Positions 45,746-54,452 of a stretch of 64,000 bases of DNA are shown here, piece by piece. Numbering within the stretch: position 1 is the stretch's first letter; each line of letters begins with the position of its first letter. The translations under genes were made by a program, and so were the position numbers. The notes beneath the pieces are model-generated. The model did no database searches, was not told the DNA's origin, and saw nothing but the letters and a program-made list of their open reading frames with translations. Source of the DNA: Bradyrhizobium liaoningense (GTDB taxonomy: Bacteria; Pseudomonadota; Alphaproteobacteria; Rhizobiales; Xanthobacteraceae); contig NZ_JAFCJM010000001.1 in the NCBI RefSeq assembly GCF_018130955.1, forward strand, positions 248,001 through 312,000, read 5' to 3'.

Positions 45746-46612
45746 ATGACCGACGACAAGGTGAAACGACGGCTGACCACGGTCCTGTGCGCTGATGTGC
45801 AGGGTTATTCTCGCCTCATGGAAGCAGACGAGGCGGGAACGTTGGGAACGCTCCGCCGCTACCGCACTGCCATTGCTGGATTGGTGGAGCGCCATGACGG
45901 GCGGATCGTGAATACCTGGGGCGATGCCGTGATCGCCGAGTTCGCGAGCGTCGTCGAGGCCGTGCAATGTGCGGTCGAAATTCAGCAGGAAATTTCCAAC
46001 CAGGATTCGGACCCACCGCACGCGCAGCCGATGCGGTTTCGCATCGGCATCAATCTTGGAGATGTGATGGTGGACGGGTCCGACATCTTCGGCGACGGAG
46101 TCAATATCGCGGCGCGGCTGCAAGAACTCGCCGAACCGGGTGGCGTCGTGATCTCCGGTTCCGTCTACGATCAGGTGCGCAACAAGTTACCTGTTGGCTT
46201 CGACTGTCTCGGCCAGCGCCCCATGAAGAACGTCGCTCCCATGACCAGCTATCGCGTGACCATGGGCGGCCGAGCTACCGGGCAACGGAGCTTCCCGGTC
46301 GACGAAAGCCCCACTCTCAAGGGGGAAGCGGTTGCGACTTCGGAAGCTGGCGCTCGGCGGATTGGCCACACGCACGAGCCATCCACATGGATGCGCGTCG
46401 TCTCGGATTGGCTAAAGAGCCTACCCCGCCCGGTTAAAGGGGCCCTCACGATCTCAGCCTTCCTGATTCTGATCAATGTTTTTACCGGCATGCACAAGAT
46501 CTGGTTCCACTGGCCGGTCGCAGCAATACTCTTCGGTGTCATTCTGCGGACAGCGCTCGGGCATAGACATGAGTCCGACGGCAAAGGGGAGCGCCGAACC
46601 AGTCGGGAGTGA
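45746..46612 (+). CDS. Class III adenylate cyclase with C-terminal 2TM domain
   Basis: 288 residues. The catalytic domain (about 9-175) has metal Asp residues at D17 (LCADVQGYSRLM) and D60 (NTWGDAVIAEF) and the late RIGINLGDVM...DIFGDGVNIAARLQ part. The C-terminal 80 residues hold two membrane helices (KGALTISAFLILINVFTG and HWPVAAILFGVILRTAL). The domain order (soluble cyclase first, hairpin last) differs from the usual N-terminal sensor arrangement. Start at 45746; the purine-rich GGGGAGG is 15 bases away, so translation may be weak. Confidence 0.88.
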   Translation: MTDDKVKRRLTTVLCADVQGYSRLMEADEAGTLGTLRRYRTAIAGLVERHDGRIVNTWGDAVIAEFASVVEAVQCAVEIQQEISNQDSDPPHAQPMRFRIGINLGDVMVDGSDIFGDGVNIAARLQELAEPGGVVISGSVYDQVRNKLPVGFDCLGQRPMKNVAPMTSYRVTMGGRATGQRSFPVDESPTLKGEAVATSEAGARRIGHTHEPSTWMRVVSDWLKSLPRPVKGALTISAFLILINVFTGMHKIWFHWPVAAILFGVILRTALGHRHESDGKGERRTSRE

Positions 46613-46676
46613 GACGGCTCAGCCGTTGCGACCGAATCTTCGCGCCAACGCCTAGCCTTACTGGGTCACAAGCATT

Positions 46677-46775
46677 CTCCCCCTCATCCTGAGGGCACCC
46701 CGAAGGATGGCAGCGGGCGAGAACCGGGCCTTCATGGTTCGAGACGCGCTTCGCGCTCCTCACCATGAGGATCTC
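46677..46775. repeat. Dispersed repeat (CATCCTGAGG / CACCATGAGGAT)
   Basis: The CTCATCCTGAGGGC..CATGGTTCGAGACGCGCTTCGCGCTCCTCACCATGAGGAT pattern is a known style of Bradyrhizobium intergenic palindromic element. The inner GCGCTTCGCGC hairpin is clear. Confidence 0.75.
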
Positions 46776-46789
46776 GTGACACAATAGAA

Positions 46790-47140
46790 CTAATCGTCGT
46801 CATCGTAATAAGGCCGCGGCGGGGGCGCCGCAGGAGGCGGCAAGTTGTTGTATCGCGGCGGCGCGGTCCGGCCGCGCGGCGGGGGTAGCGGCGGCTGGGC
46901 CTGGTTGCTGGTTTCGAACACCGCGCGGCATCCGCTCGAAAGCTGCGGCGTGTTCTGCCGCAGGCAGGCGACGATGCGATTCACGTCGGGAATCTGGTCG
47001 CTGCACAGGCGCCAGACATCCGGCGTGCAGGCCATCTGTTGTTCCATGGTGCCGCGGTATTCTTGCGCGGAGACGGCCCTCGTGGCGACCGTGCCGCCGA
47101 TCGCAAGCGCCACTCCGAGAGCAATCGGCCCTGTTCGCAT
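46790..47140 (-). CDS. Secreted protein with cysteine pairs and Pro-rich tail
   Basis: 116 residues. A signal peptide (MRTGPIALGVALAIGGTVAT, cleavage near SAQ) precedes a four-cysteine segment (MACTPDVWRLCSDQIPDVNR and ACLRQNTPQLSSGCRAVF), like the Cys-rich repeat family of periplasmic proteins, and a Pro-rich tail ending YYDDDD. AAGGA 8 bases upstream supports ATG 47140. Confidence 0.7.
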   Translation of the reverse strand: MRTGPIALGVALAIGGTVATRAVSAQEYRGTMEQQMACTPDVWRLCSDQIPDVNRIVACLRQNTPQLSSGCRAVFETSNQAQPPLPPPRGRTAPPRYNNLPPPAAPPPRPYYDDDD

Positions 47141-47235
47141 GTCCCGATCCTTCTCATTTTCTCTCAAACGCTCCTCAATCAATGAGGCGCGGGAAGGTTC
47201 TGGACCAACAACAAAATGTGAGAGCCGGAGCGGAA

Positions 47236-48225
47236 CTATTCCACCTTGCCGATCTTCTTCACCGCCGCGATCAGCCGCGCGCTGTCCTCTTTGACGAATT
47301 GCGCAAACTCCGGCGCATCCTGATAGGCGACGAGACTGCCCGACGCCTCGAATGTCTTGATGACATCGGGGCTCTTCATCACCTGCGCCATAGCCTCGCG
47401 CAACCGGTTGACGATCGGCGCGGGCAGCGCGCTCTGCCCGAACACGCCGGCCCAGATATACATTTCGACGTCCTTGTAGCCGAGCTCCTGGAGCGTCGGC
47501 ACGTCGGGGAAGCTCGCGATACGCCGCGCACCGCAATTGCCGAGCACGCGCAGCTTGCCGTCATCAACCTGCGGCTTCAGTGTGCCGGGCGCCGCCGCGA
47601 TCGCCTGCACCGTGCCGCTGAGGATCGCGGTCAGCGCCGGACCGGCGCCGCGGAACGGCACGTGCAGCAGTTTGATGTCGGCGCTGCTCGCGAACATCTC
47701 CATCGCCACATGCAGCGTGCCGTAGGGACCGGACGAGCCGTAGGTGATCTGTCCCGGACGCTTCTTGGCGTCGTCGACGAAATCCTTGACCGTCTTCCAC
47801 GGCGCCGACGCCGGCACCGCAAGCAGCGTGGGATCGGCGAGCACGCGCGCGATCGGCGCGAACTGCGAGACCTCATAGGCGACCGGGCGGTCGAACAGGC
47901 GATCGGCTTCGGGAAGAACCGCGAGCGATGACAGCGTCATCAGCAGCGTGTGCCCGTCCGGCTCGGCGCGGGCCGCCGCCGCATTGCCGACGGAGCCGCC
48001 GCCACCGCCGGCGCGATTGTCGACGATCACGGGCTTGCCGAGAATGCGCTCCAGCGCGAGCGCGACCGGGCGCGCCGCGAGATCGGCCTGGCCGCCCGCC
48101 GGAAACGGCACGATCATGGTGATGTTTCGCGAGGGATAGCCGCCTTGCGCCAGGCTGGTTCGCGGGAGCGCGGCTTGAGCCAACGGCAGCAGCGCCGCCG
48201 CGCGCAGGAGATCGCGTCGATTCAT
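47236..48225 (-). CDS. Tripartite tricarboxylate transporter substrate-binding protein (Bug family)
   Basis: 329 residues. A twin-arginine-like signal (MNRRDLLRAAALLPLAQA) is followed by the Bug fold: NITMIVPFPAGGQADLAARP, VDNRAGGGGGSVGN, ITYGSSGPYGTLH, VPFRGAGPALTAILSG and PTLQELGY. Such proteins deliver carboxylate ligands to TctAB or act as sensors. No TctA/B genes are nearby, so it is an orphan binding protein. Confidence 0.9.
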   Translation of the reverse strand: MNRRDLLRAAALLPLAQAALPRTSLAQGGYPSRNITMIVPFPAGGQADLAARPVALALERILGKPVIVDNRAGGGGGSVGNAAAARAEPDGHTLLMTLSSLAVLPEADRLFDRPVAYEVSQFAPIARVLADPTLLAVPASAPWKTVKDFVDDAKKRPGQITYGSSGPYGTLHVAMEMFASSADIKLLHVPFRGAGPALTAILSGTVQAIAAAPGTLKPQVDDGKLRVLGNCGARRIASFPDVPTLQELGYKDVEMYIWAGVFGQSALPAPIVNRLREAMAQVMKSPDVIKTFEASGSLVAYQDAPEFAQFVKEDSARLIAAVKKIGKVE

Positions 48226-48412
48226 CGGATAGCCCCTCCCTCGAGTCTTCTTGTTGCGGACGACAGCCTAACGCAGCGATGCCGGCGAACAAAGGTATCT
48301 CCGTGCCGCTTCGCACGCTGCGAGCCGCGCGTTTACCAGCCGTTATCCCTGCCCGCATGCGCAGCGGAACGGAACCTGATGTGGGCCAGTTGACGTCCCG
48401 GGAGATCGCGGG

Positions 48413-48670
48413 ATGAACGAGCTTGGCACCATCGATGGCGCGCTCGACGAGATACTGGTCAATCTCGCCGCGATCGTGCTGCGGCTTTCGAAGCCGGAGA
48501 TCACCAACACGCCGGACGCGCAGCAGGCGCTGGCGCGCTCCGTCCATCAATATTCGGTCTGCGCATCGCACTCCTCCGATCCGCGCGTGCACGCGTTGAA
48601 GGCGGAGCTGGAGGCGACGTTGAGGCCGCGTTTGCGTGTCATCGCAGGCGGCGGGACGAAGATGTCGTAA
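48413..48670 (+). CDS. Small uncharacterised protein
   Basis: 85 residues, helical in composition (MNELGTIDGALDEILVNLAA, RLSKPEITNTPDAQQALAR, RVHALKAELEATLRPRL). One cysteine, no signal peptide, no family recognised. The stop is 3 bases from the convergent LysR gene. Confidence 0.55.
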   Translation: MNELGTIDGALDEILVNLAAIVLRLSKPEITNTPDAQQALARSVHQYSVCASHSSDPRVHALKAELEATLRPRLRVIAGGGTKMS

Positions 48671-48672
48671 CG

Positions 48673-49608
48673 TTACGACTTGCGCGCACCTGTCTTCGGG
48701 CGCCGCTTGCAGGTCAGCGGCAACTTCGCCGCGAGGAAATCGGCGAGCACCTCGACGCGTGCGGGACGCGGGCCGCCGGGCGGCATCACCAGATGCACGG
48801 CGCCTTCCGCCTGCTTCCAGTCTTTCAGGATCACCTCGACCTCGCCAGACGCGATGGCTTCGCCGACGATGAACTCGGGAAGATCGGCGATGCCGAGTCC
48901 GGCGACGACCGCGGGCATGACGGCTTCGCCATTGTTGACGCGAAGCTGCCCCGCCGGACGCACGCTCGCCTGCTCGCCCGCAGCATTGGTGTAGTGCCAG
49001 ACGTTCGGCGTGGAGAGATAGGCGTAGCTGAAGCATTTGTGCTCGGCCAGATGCATCGGATGCGTCGGCCGGCCCTGGCGCTTCAGATAGGACGGGGCCG
49101 CCACCGTGTAGCGCGGCATGGTGAAGAGCCGCCGCGCGATCAGCGAAGAGTCCGGCAGCCGCGCGATGCGCAGCGCCGCATCAAAGCCATCGCCGATCAG
49201 ATCGACGGTCGCATCGCTCAGATGCAGGTCGACCGACACTTCCGGATAGGCCTGGAAGAATTCCGGCAAGAGCGGCGCCACCGCCTTCACCCCGAACGTC
49301 ATCGGCACCGCGAGACGCACGAGGCCGCGCGGCGCGACCGACTGCGCCAGCGCCTCGTTTTCCGCCGCCTCGCCGTCGGCGAGCAGGCGCGTCGCCCGGT
49401 CGGCGAGCTTGTGCCCGGCATCGGTGAGCGCAAGCCGGCGCGAGGTGCGGTTGAACAGACGCGCGCCGAGCCGTTCCTCCAGCCGAGTCACCGCCTTGGA
49501 GACCGTCGCCTTGGACATTCCGAGTTCGCCGGCGGCGGCCGCAAACGACCGCAATTCCACGACTTTTGCGAAAATCGCGAGCGCCTCGAAATCCGGGAGT
49601 TTGGCCAT
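48673..49608 (-). CDS. LysR family transcriptional regulator
   Basis: 311 residues. N-terminal winged helix (FEALAIFAKVVELRSFAAAA, SKATVSKAVTRLEERLGARL) and C-terminal periplasmic-binding-like effector domain. The gene is divergent from an SDR gene, with about 115 bases between starts holding repeated GAAAC/GTTTC half-sites, the usual LysR arrangement, so control of the SDR-pirin-wrbA genes is likely. Confidence 0.9.
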   Translation of the reverse strand: MAKLPDFEALAIFAKVVELRSFAAAAGELGMSKATVSKAVTRLEERLGARLFNRTSRRLALTDAGHKLADRATRLLADGEAAENEALAQSVAPRGLVRLAVPMTFGVKAVAPLLPEFFQAYPEVSVDLHLSDATVDLIGDGFDAALRIARLPDSSLIARRLFTMPRYTVAAPSYLKRQGRPTHPMHLAEHKCFSYAYLSTPNVWHYTNAAGEQASVRPAGQLRVNNGEAVMPAVVAGLGIADLPEFIVGEAIASGEVEVILKDWKQAEGAVHLVMPPGGPRPARVEVLADFLAAKLPLTCKRRPKTGARKS

Positions 49609-49624
49609 GGGTGCGATCCCTAGG

Positions 49625-49660
49625 GTTGTTTATGGAAACAATGTGTTTCAACAGTTTCTA
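49625..49660 (+). promoter_or_regulatory. Candidate LysR operator region
   Basis: Four half-sites occur: GTTTA (49628), GAAAC (49635), GTTTC (49645) and GTTTC (49654), including the perfect palindromes TTGTTT-ATGG-AAACAA (49626-49641) and GAAACA-ATG-TGTTTC (49635-49649). They sit between divergent lysR and SDR genes. Confidence 0.55.
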
Positions 49661-49724
49661 TTTCTATACCACAGACGAGAGCTTATCCAAGCACCATCAG
49701 ACATTCAGGGAATGGAGAAATCCA

Positions 49725-50477
49725 ATGACCAAGAAGCTCTCAGGCAAGGTTGCCCTCGTCACCGGCGGGTCGCGCGGCATTGGTGCTGCGTCCGCCCGCG
49801 CGCTCGCCGATGAAGGCGCCGACGTTGCCATCAGCTATGTCGCCTCGCCCGACAAGGCCGAGGCGGTGGTTGCCGAATTGACCGCGAAGGGCGTCAGGGC
49901 GCGCGCCTTCAAGGCGGACCAGGCCTCGGCCGCGGACGTCGAGCAGTTGGTGAAGACCGTCGCGAAGGAATTCGGTCACCTCGACATCCTCATCAACAAC
50001 GCCGGTGTCGCTGCCGGCGGCGCGACCGACGATCCCAAGGCCGACGCTGCGACGCTGGCCCGCCAGGATGCCGTCAACGTCCACGGCGTGATCGCGGCGA
50101 TCCGCACCGCGTCGCAATTGATGGGCGACGGCGGCCGCATCGTGACGGTGGGCTCGATGCTCGCGGACCGCGCCTCGTTTCCGGGTCTGGCCGACTACGT
50201 CGCGACCAAGGCTGCGGTCGTCGGCTACACCAAGGGCGCAGCGCGCGACCTCGGCCCGCGCGGTATCACCGTCAACGTCGTGCAGCCCGGTTCGATCAAC
50301 ACCGACATGAACCCGGACGACGACCGCGACTTCGCGGAAGCCCAACGCAAGCAGCACGCGCTGCAGCGCTTCGGCAGGCCGGAGGAAGTGGCGGCCGGCG
50401 TGGTTTTCCTGGCGAGCCCGGAAGCCTCCTTCGTCACCGGCACCGTCCTCAACGTCGACGGCGGCTTTGGCGCCTGA
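49725..50477 (+). CDS. Short-chain dehydrogenase/reductase
   Basis: 250 residues, classical SDR. NAD(P) site VTGGSRGIGAAS, NNAG motif INNAGVAAGG, catalytic Ser (GSMLADRASF), Tyr-x3-Lys in DYVATKAAV, and the C-terminal FVTGTVLNVDGGFG. GGAGA 8 bases upstream supports ATG 49725. First gene of a series with the pirin and wrbA genes; substrate unknown. Confidence 0.92.
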   Translation: MTKKLSGKVALVTGGSRGIGAASARALADEGADVAISYVASPDKAEAVVAELTAKGVRARAFKADQASAADVEQLVKTVAKEFGHLDILINNAGVAAGGATDDPKADAATLARQDAVNVHGVIAAIRTASQLMGDGGRIVTVGSMLADRASFPGLADYVATKAAVVGYTKGAARDLGPRGITVNVVQPGSINTDMNPDDDRDFAEAQRKQHALQRFGRPEEVAAGVVFLASPEASFVTGTVLNVDGGFGA

Positions 50478-50511
50478 TCGAACGACATTCATTCAGCAAG
50501 GAACTATTCCC

Positions 50512-51210
50512 ATGATCGAACTTAGACCCTTTGCAAAGCTCGGCGGCGCCGATCACGGCTGGCTCAAGGCCAAGCATCACTTCTCCTTCGCGAGCTACTA
50601 CGATCCCGCCAATGTGAGCCATGGATCTCTGCGGGTGTGGAACGACGACGAGATCGCGCCGAACACAGGCTTTCCCGCCCATCCCCACGCCAACATGGAA
50701 ATCATCACCTATGTCCGCGAGGGCGCGATTACCCATCAGGACAGCCTGGGTAACAAGGGCCGGACCGAAGCCGGCGACGTGCAGGTCATGAGTGCCGGCA
50801 GCGGCATCCGCCACTCCGAGTACAATCTCGAGCCGACCAAGACCAAGATCTTTCAGATCTGGATCGAGCCGACCGCGCGCGGCGGCCAGCCCACCTGGGG
50901 CTCAAAGCCGTTCCCGAAGGCCGATCGCTCCGGCAAGCTGGTGACGATCGCGAGCGGCGACGAGAAGGACACGGATGCACTTCCGATCCGCGCCAACGCG
51001 CGTGTGCTCGCCACCACGCTGAAGGCCGGCGAGAGCGCCGAATACGCGCCGCAGAAGTCGCGTCACCTTTATCTCGTGCCGGCGCAAGGCGCGATCGAGA
51101 TCAACGGCGTGCGCGTCAACGCCCGCGACGGCGCCGCGATCCGCGACGAGGACAGTTTGAAGATCACGGCTCTGGAAGATTCCGAGCTGGTGCTCGTCGA
51201 CGCGGCCTGA
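50512..51210 (+). CDS. Pirin family protein
   Basis: 232 residues, bicupin. Metal ligands are in FPAHPHANMEIITYV and EGAITHQDSLG with GSGIRHSEYN; the C-terminal half is the Pirin_C/YhhW-like domain. YhhW-type enzymes dioxygenate quercetin. It follows the SDR gene after 34 bases and precedes a wrbA gene, so a quinone/flavonoid response is a fair guess. AAGGA lies upstream of ATG 50512. Confidence 0.92.
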   Translation: MIELRPFAKLGGADHGWLKAKHHFSFASYYDPANVSHGSLRVWNDDEIAPNTGFPAHPHANMEIITYVREGAITHQDSLGNKGRTEAGDVQVMSAGSGIRHSEYNLEPTKTKIFQIWIEPTARGGQPTWGSKPFPKADRSGKLVTIASGDEKDTDALPIRANARVLATTLKAGESAEYAPQKSRHLYLVPAQGAIEINGVRVNARDGAAIRDEDSLKITALEDSELVLVDAA

Positions 51211-51225
51211 GCCCTACTACAATTC

Positions 51226-51372
51226 GTCATGCCCGGGCAGAAGCGCGTCTTCGCGCTAGATGACCCGGGCATCCATCACCTTCGGAAGTGTCTTTGAAGG
51301 GCGATGGATTGCCGCGCCTACGCCTCGCCGAAGAGGCTTCGGCCTCGCAGGCGGATCAAGCCCGGCAGTGAC
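51226..51372. repeat. Dispersed composite palindromic repeat
   Basis: GTCATGCCCGGGC..GATGACCCGGGCATCCATC and GATGGATTGCCGCG..AAGCCCGGCAGTGAC, with an inner GCCTCGCCGAAGAGGCTTCGGCCTC stem-like core. Same class as 32665-32832. It separates pirin and wrbA genes. Confidence 0.75.
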
Positions 51373-51414
51373 ACCGAATTCTCGAACTCACCCATCACCC
51401 CAACGGAGACCATC

Positions 51415-52014
51415 ATGGCAAAAGTTCTCGTCCTCTACTATTCCGCCTACGGCCACATCGAAGCGATGGCGAATGCCGTCGCTCAAGGCGCGCGCGAAGC
51501 AGGCGCGACCGTCGACATCAAGCGCGTGCCTGAGCTCGTGCCGGCCGAAGTCGCAAAGGCCTCGTATTACAAGGTCGACCAGGCCGCACCGGTCGCGAAG
51601 ATCGAGGACCTCGTGAATTACGACGCGATCATCGTCGGCACCGGCACCCGCTTCGGCCGCATGTCGTCGCAGATGGCGAACTTCCTCGACCAGGCCGGCG
51701 GGCTCTGGGCCAAGGGCGCGCTGCACGGCAAAGTCGGCGGTGCCTTCACATCGACCGCGACCCAGCATGGCGGCCAGGAAACCACGCTGTTCTCGATCAT
51801 CACCAACCTCCTGCATTTCGGCATGGTCGTGGTCGGCATGAACTACGGCTTTGCCGGCCAGATGAAGCTCGATGAAGTGACGGGCGGTGCGCCCTATGGC
51901 GCCACTACCATCACCGGCGGCGACGGCAGCCGCCAGCCCAGCGCCAACGAGCTCGCCGGCGCGCGCTATCAGGGGCGCGCGATCGCGGAGACCGCGAACA
52001 AGCTGCATGGCTGA
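51415..52014 (+). CDS. wrbA: NAD(P)H:quinone oxidoreductase, WrbA type
   Basis: 199 residues. FMN-binding [31 protein letters not shown] and [19 protein letters not shown] are diagnostic. WrbA reduces quinones by two electrons and protects against semiquinone stress. CGGAGA 6 bases upstream supports ATG 51415. It lies 204 bases after the pirin gene, beyond a repeat. Confidence 0.95.
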   Translation: MAKVLVLYYSAYGHIEAMANAVAQGAREAGATVDIKRVPELVPAEVAKASYYKVDQAAPVAKIEDLVNYDAIIVGTGTRFGRMSSQMANFLDQAGGLWAKGALHGKVGGAFTSTATQHGGQETTLFSIITNLLHFGMVVVGMNYGFAGQMKLDEVTGGAPYGATTITGGDGSRQPSANELAGARYQGRAIAETANKLHG

Positions 52015-52073
52015 TGCGCTTCGGGGCGGCACTCTCTTTTGCGGGTGCCGCCCCAAAAGGAGAATTTGACGGC

Positions 52074-52211
52074 ATGGCGGTGATTGAAGTTCTCATGATG
52101 GCGCAGATGATCCGGCGGCCGGTGCAGGCGCTGGCGCGGCGCTGGTATTGCCGCAGCCTGTTCCGCGCCTCGCGCGGCCGGCTGCATTGCGACGGCTGCA
52201 AGGAAACGTAA
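52074..52211 (+). CDS. Small uncharacterised protein with two cysteines
   Basis: 45 residues, MAVIEVLMMAQMIRRPVQAL then ARRWYCRSLFRASRGRLHCD GCKET with three cysteines in the second half. AAGGAGA lies 10 bases upstream. The in-frame reading from 52014 is not supported. The basic, Cys-containing end could bind metal or nucleic acid. Confidence 0.45.
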   Translation: MAVIEVLMMAQMIRRPVQALARRWYCRSLFRASRGRLHCDGCKET

Positions 52212-52230
52212 TACGGGATCGTAACGCCTT

Positions 52231-52764
52231 CTACTCCGCTTTCTTCCTGAGCAGTTCACGACCGATCGGGCGAACCGGCTCGCTGCGCAACACCAGTGAT
52301 GTCGTCACCGCGCCAAATCCTGCGATCCGGTCCACGATCGTCTCGAGGTCCTCCGGCGCCGGCACGAGCACCTTGAGCACAAAGCAATCCTCGCCCGTCA
52401 CGCGATGGACTTCGATGATATTCGGGATCTCGCCGAACTTCCTGAGACAGGTCTTGATGTGCTCGTGCGACGTGCGCAGCCGGACCAGCGCCATCAGCCC
52501 CAGCCCAAGCGCACGCGGATTGACCCGCGCCCCATAGCCTTCGATGATGCCGGCTTCCTCGAGGCGCTTGACGCGCTCGGAGATCGCCGGCTGGGACAAG
52601 CCGATCGCGCGCCCGAGCTCGGACAGAGCTACGCGCGCATTCACCTGCAGCGCTTCGAGGATTTTGAGATCCTTGCCGTCGACGCTCCCGAAACGATCCA
52701 ACCGAATTCTCCGTTCCACCTTGAGATCATCGGCAAATGGATGATCCGGCCGATGACTTGCCAT
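52231..52764 (-). CDS. Lrp/AsnC family transcriptional regulator
   Basis: 177 residues. N-terminal helix-turn-helix (DLKILEALQVNARVALSELG, GLSQPAISERVKRLEEAGII) and C-terminal RAM/AsnC ligand domain (LMALVRLRTSHEH, VTGEDCFVLKVLV). The start is not certain: the first 28 residues (MASHRPDHPFADD) may be too long. It is divergent from a hydrolase gene it probably controls. Confidence 0.88.
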   Translation of the reverse strand: MASHRPDHPFADDLKVERRIRLDRFGSVDGKDLKILEALQVNARVALSELGRAIGLSQPAISERVKRLEEAGIIEGYGARVNPRALGLGLMALVRLRTSHEHIKTCLRKFGEIPNIIEVHRVTGEDCFVLKVLVPAPEDLETIVDRIAGFGAVTTSLVLRSEPVRPIGRELLRKKAE

Positions 52765-52823
52765 GTCATGCAGGACCGGGACCGGTCACACTGCGCGCTC
52801 ACCCCTGATATCACGAGGACGGC

Positions 52824-53366
52824 ATGCGCAAAATGATCACTCTCCCCGGCATCGGAGGTTCGGGAGACACGCACTGGCAGACGCTGTGGGAGCGGGCCGA
52901 ATCTGGCTTCATGCGCTTTAAGCCCGCGAGCTGGGATCATCCGCACCTGGACGATTGGATACAGTCGCTGGAGCACGCCGTCGCTGCCTGCGACGGGCCG
53001 CCCGTGCTCGTCGCGCACAGCCTCGCCTGCCTGCTGGTGGCCCATTGGGCCGCACGGTCATCATCACCAGTCGCGGGCACGTTCCTGGTATCCGTCCCCG
53101 ATCCCGAAGGTAGCGCGTTTCCGGCCGAGGCCGCTTCGTTTCGATCCGTGCCGACCGCGCCGCTACGCTGTCCATCGCTCGTGATCGCGAGCACCGACGA
53201 CCCCTATGGCGAACTCACGCAGACGCGGCGACGGGCACACGAATGGCGGTCGGGGTTGATCGTTGCCGGCGCGCTCGGCCACATCAACGCATCGAGTGGG
53301 CTCGGCGACTGGCCGCAGGGGCGAGGATTGCTGGACGCCTTCTGCGCCGGTCTCGCAAGAGGATGA
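52824..53366 (+). CDS. RBBP9/YdeN-type serine hydrolase
   Basis: 180 residues. Small alpha/beta hydrolase: TLPGIGGSGDTHWQTLWE, nucleophile elbow LVAHSLACLL (Ser), STDDPYGEL (Asp) and GHINASSGLGDWPQG (His). It is divergent from the Lrp-type regulator with 59 bases between starts. Substrate unknown. Confidence 0.88.
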   Translation: MRKMITLPGIGGSGDTHWQTLWERAESGFMRFKPASWDHPHLDDWIQSLEHAVAACDGPPVLVAHSLACLLVAHWAARSSSPVAGTFLVSVPDPEGSAFPAEAASFRSVPTAPLRCPSLVIASTDDPYGELTQTRRRAHEWRSGLIVAGALGHINASSGLGDWPQGRGLLDAFCAGLARG

Positions 53367-53373
53367 GCAGCGA

Positions 53374-54342
53374 TTAGCTGTCGAACAGCGCCGCTTCCGT
53401 AAACGCGAGGTCGCCGAGTCGCGGCGGCCGCGGGCCCTTGGCGTATTTTCGGCCGCGCTTCTCCGAATACCAGCCGACGATCCCCGATGCGGGGTGGTTC
53501 GCATCGAAGCGAACCAGCAGGCCGCCGCGCTTGGCGAGGAAGCGTCCGATATTTCCGGCAAACCTCACGAGTTCGGCGGTGTCCCGGCAATAGAGCAGGC
53601 GATAGACGGGCACGAGGTCCTTGACCAGGTGCTTCTGAAACACGAAGGGATGGCACGTCTCGCCGGCACGCACGACGACGCTGAGGCAGCCAAAGGACGC
53701 ATGCTGGCGCAGCAGGTCGGCCTCGAAGGCTGAAAGCCCGTCGGCATGGTCTTCCCTGAACTGCTCGACGGTGGCACGCGGCGCGGGCCTCGAAAGCGCG
53801 AGCGCGCCGTACATCTGCCCCCTGCAATAGACTGAAAATCCCTGTGCCTCCACGGTCGCCCAGGTGTGCGGCGCCGGCGTGATGTTGAAATAGGTCACGC
53901 TCTTGTCGCGCGTCGCAGCGCGAACCATCTGCGAGCCGAACATCCTGAACTCGGGCTCGACATACCAGCTCGAGACATTGCAGCGAATGACGGTCTCGCC
54001 GTCTGCATGCAGCTCCGAAAACAAGAGCAGGATGACGCCGACCGGCACACCGCCGCGATCGAGGCAATAGCCGAACGCGGGATAGCCGGCCGGGCGCGCG
54101 CGCTGGGCATGACGCGCTAACCCGCGGCGCCAGTATTCGTTGGAGCGAAACGCAAAACCCTTGGTGAGCAGCGCGGCAATGGCCGGCAGATCGCTCTCGG
54201 CGATCTCGCGAACCTTCACGCCCGCCCCGGACGGCGGCGCAGGCATTGCACTCGGCGGATTCGAATTGTCCGTAAGCTGCACGTGCGCGCGACCCAAATG
54301 ATCCATACTGCGACGATCGGTATCACAGCCAAATTGACGCAT
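53374..54342 (-). CDS. GNAT-like acyltransferase of the polysaccharide locus
   Basis: 322 residues. An acetyltransferase-like fold is suggested by VKVREIAESDLPAIAALLTK, GVPVGVILLLFSEL, CNVSSWYVEPEFRMFG and TYFNITPAPHTWATVEAQGF; no membrane helix. Similar proteins are found beside polysaccharide genes. Start uncertain: ATG at 54306 or an internal GTG near residue 43 may be real. It could acylate a sugar or lipid in the neighbouring pathway. Confidence 0.7.
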   Translation of the reverse strand: MRQFGCDTDRRSMDHLGRAHVQLTDNSNPPSAMPAPPSGAGVKVREIAESDLPAIAALLTKGFAFRSNEYWRRGLARHAQRARPAGYPAFGYCLDRGGVPVGVILLLFSELHADGETVIRCNVSSWYVEPEFRMFGSQMVRAATRDKSVTYFNITPAPHTWATVEAQGFSVYCRGQMYGALALSRPAPRATVEQFREDHADGLSAFEADLLRQHASFGCLSVVVRAGETCHPFVFQKHLVKDLVPVYRLLYCRDTAELVRFAGNIGRFLAKRGGLLVRFDANHPASGIVGWYSEKRGRKYAKGPRPPRLGDLAFTEAALFDS

Positions 54343-54452
54343 GGTGGATAACAGTATGTCGCGTTTCTTGCTTACAAAAGCAGCTGATAGCGACGACTTC
54401 GCTTGCGTTTACCTTAATGACGCCCAGCGCGCACAAGGATATCCGCGCCGAA

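Noticed and set aside
45520..45795. Alternative start ATG at 45738 just upstream of the cyclase gene
   Set aside because: It is in a different frame and stops after 18 codons; the cyclase motifs require the frame starting at 45746.
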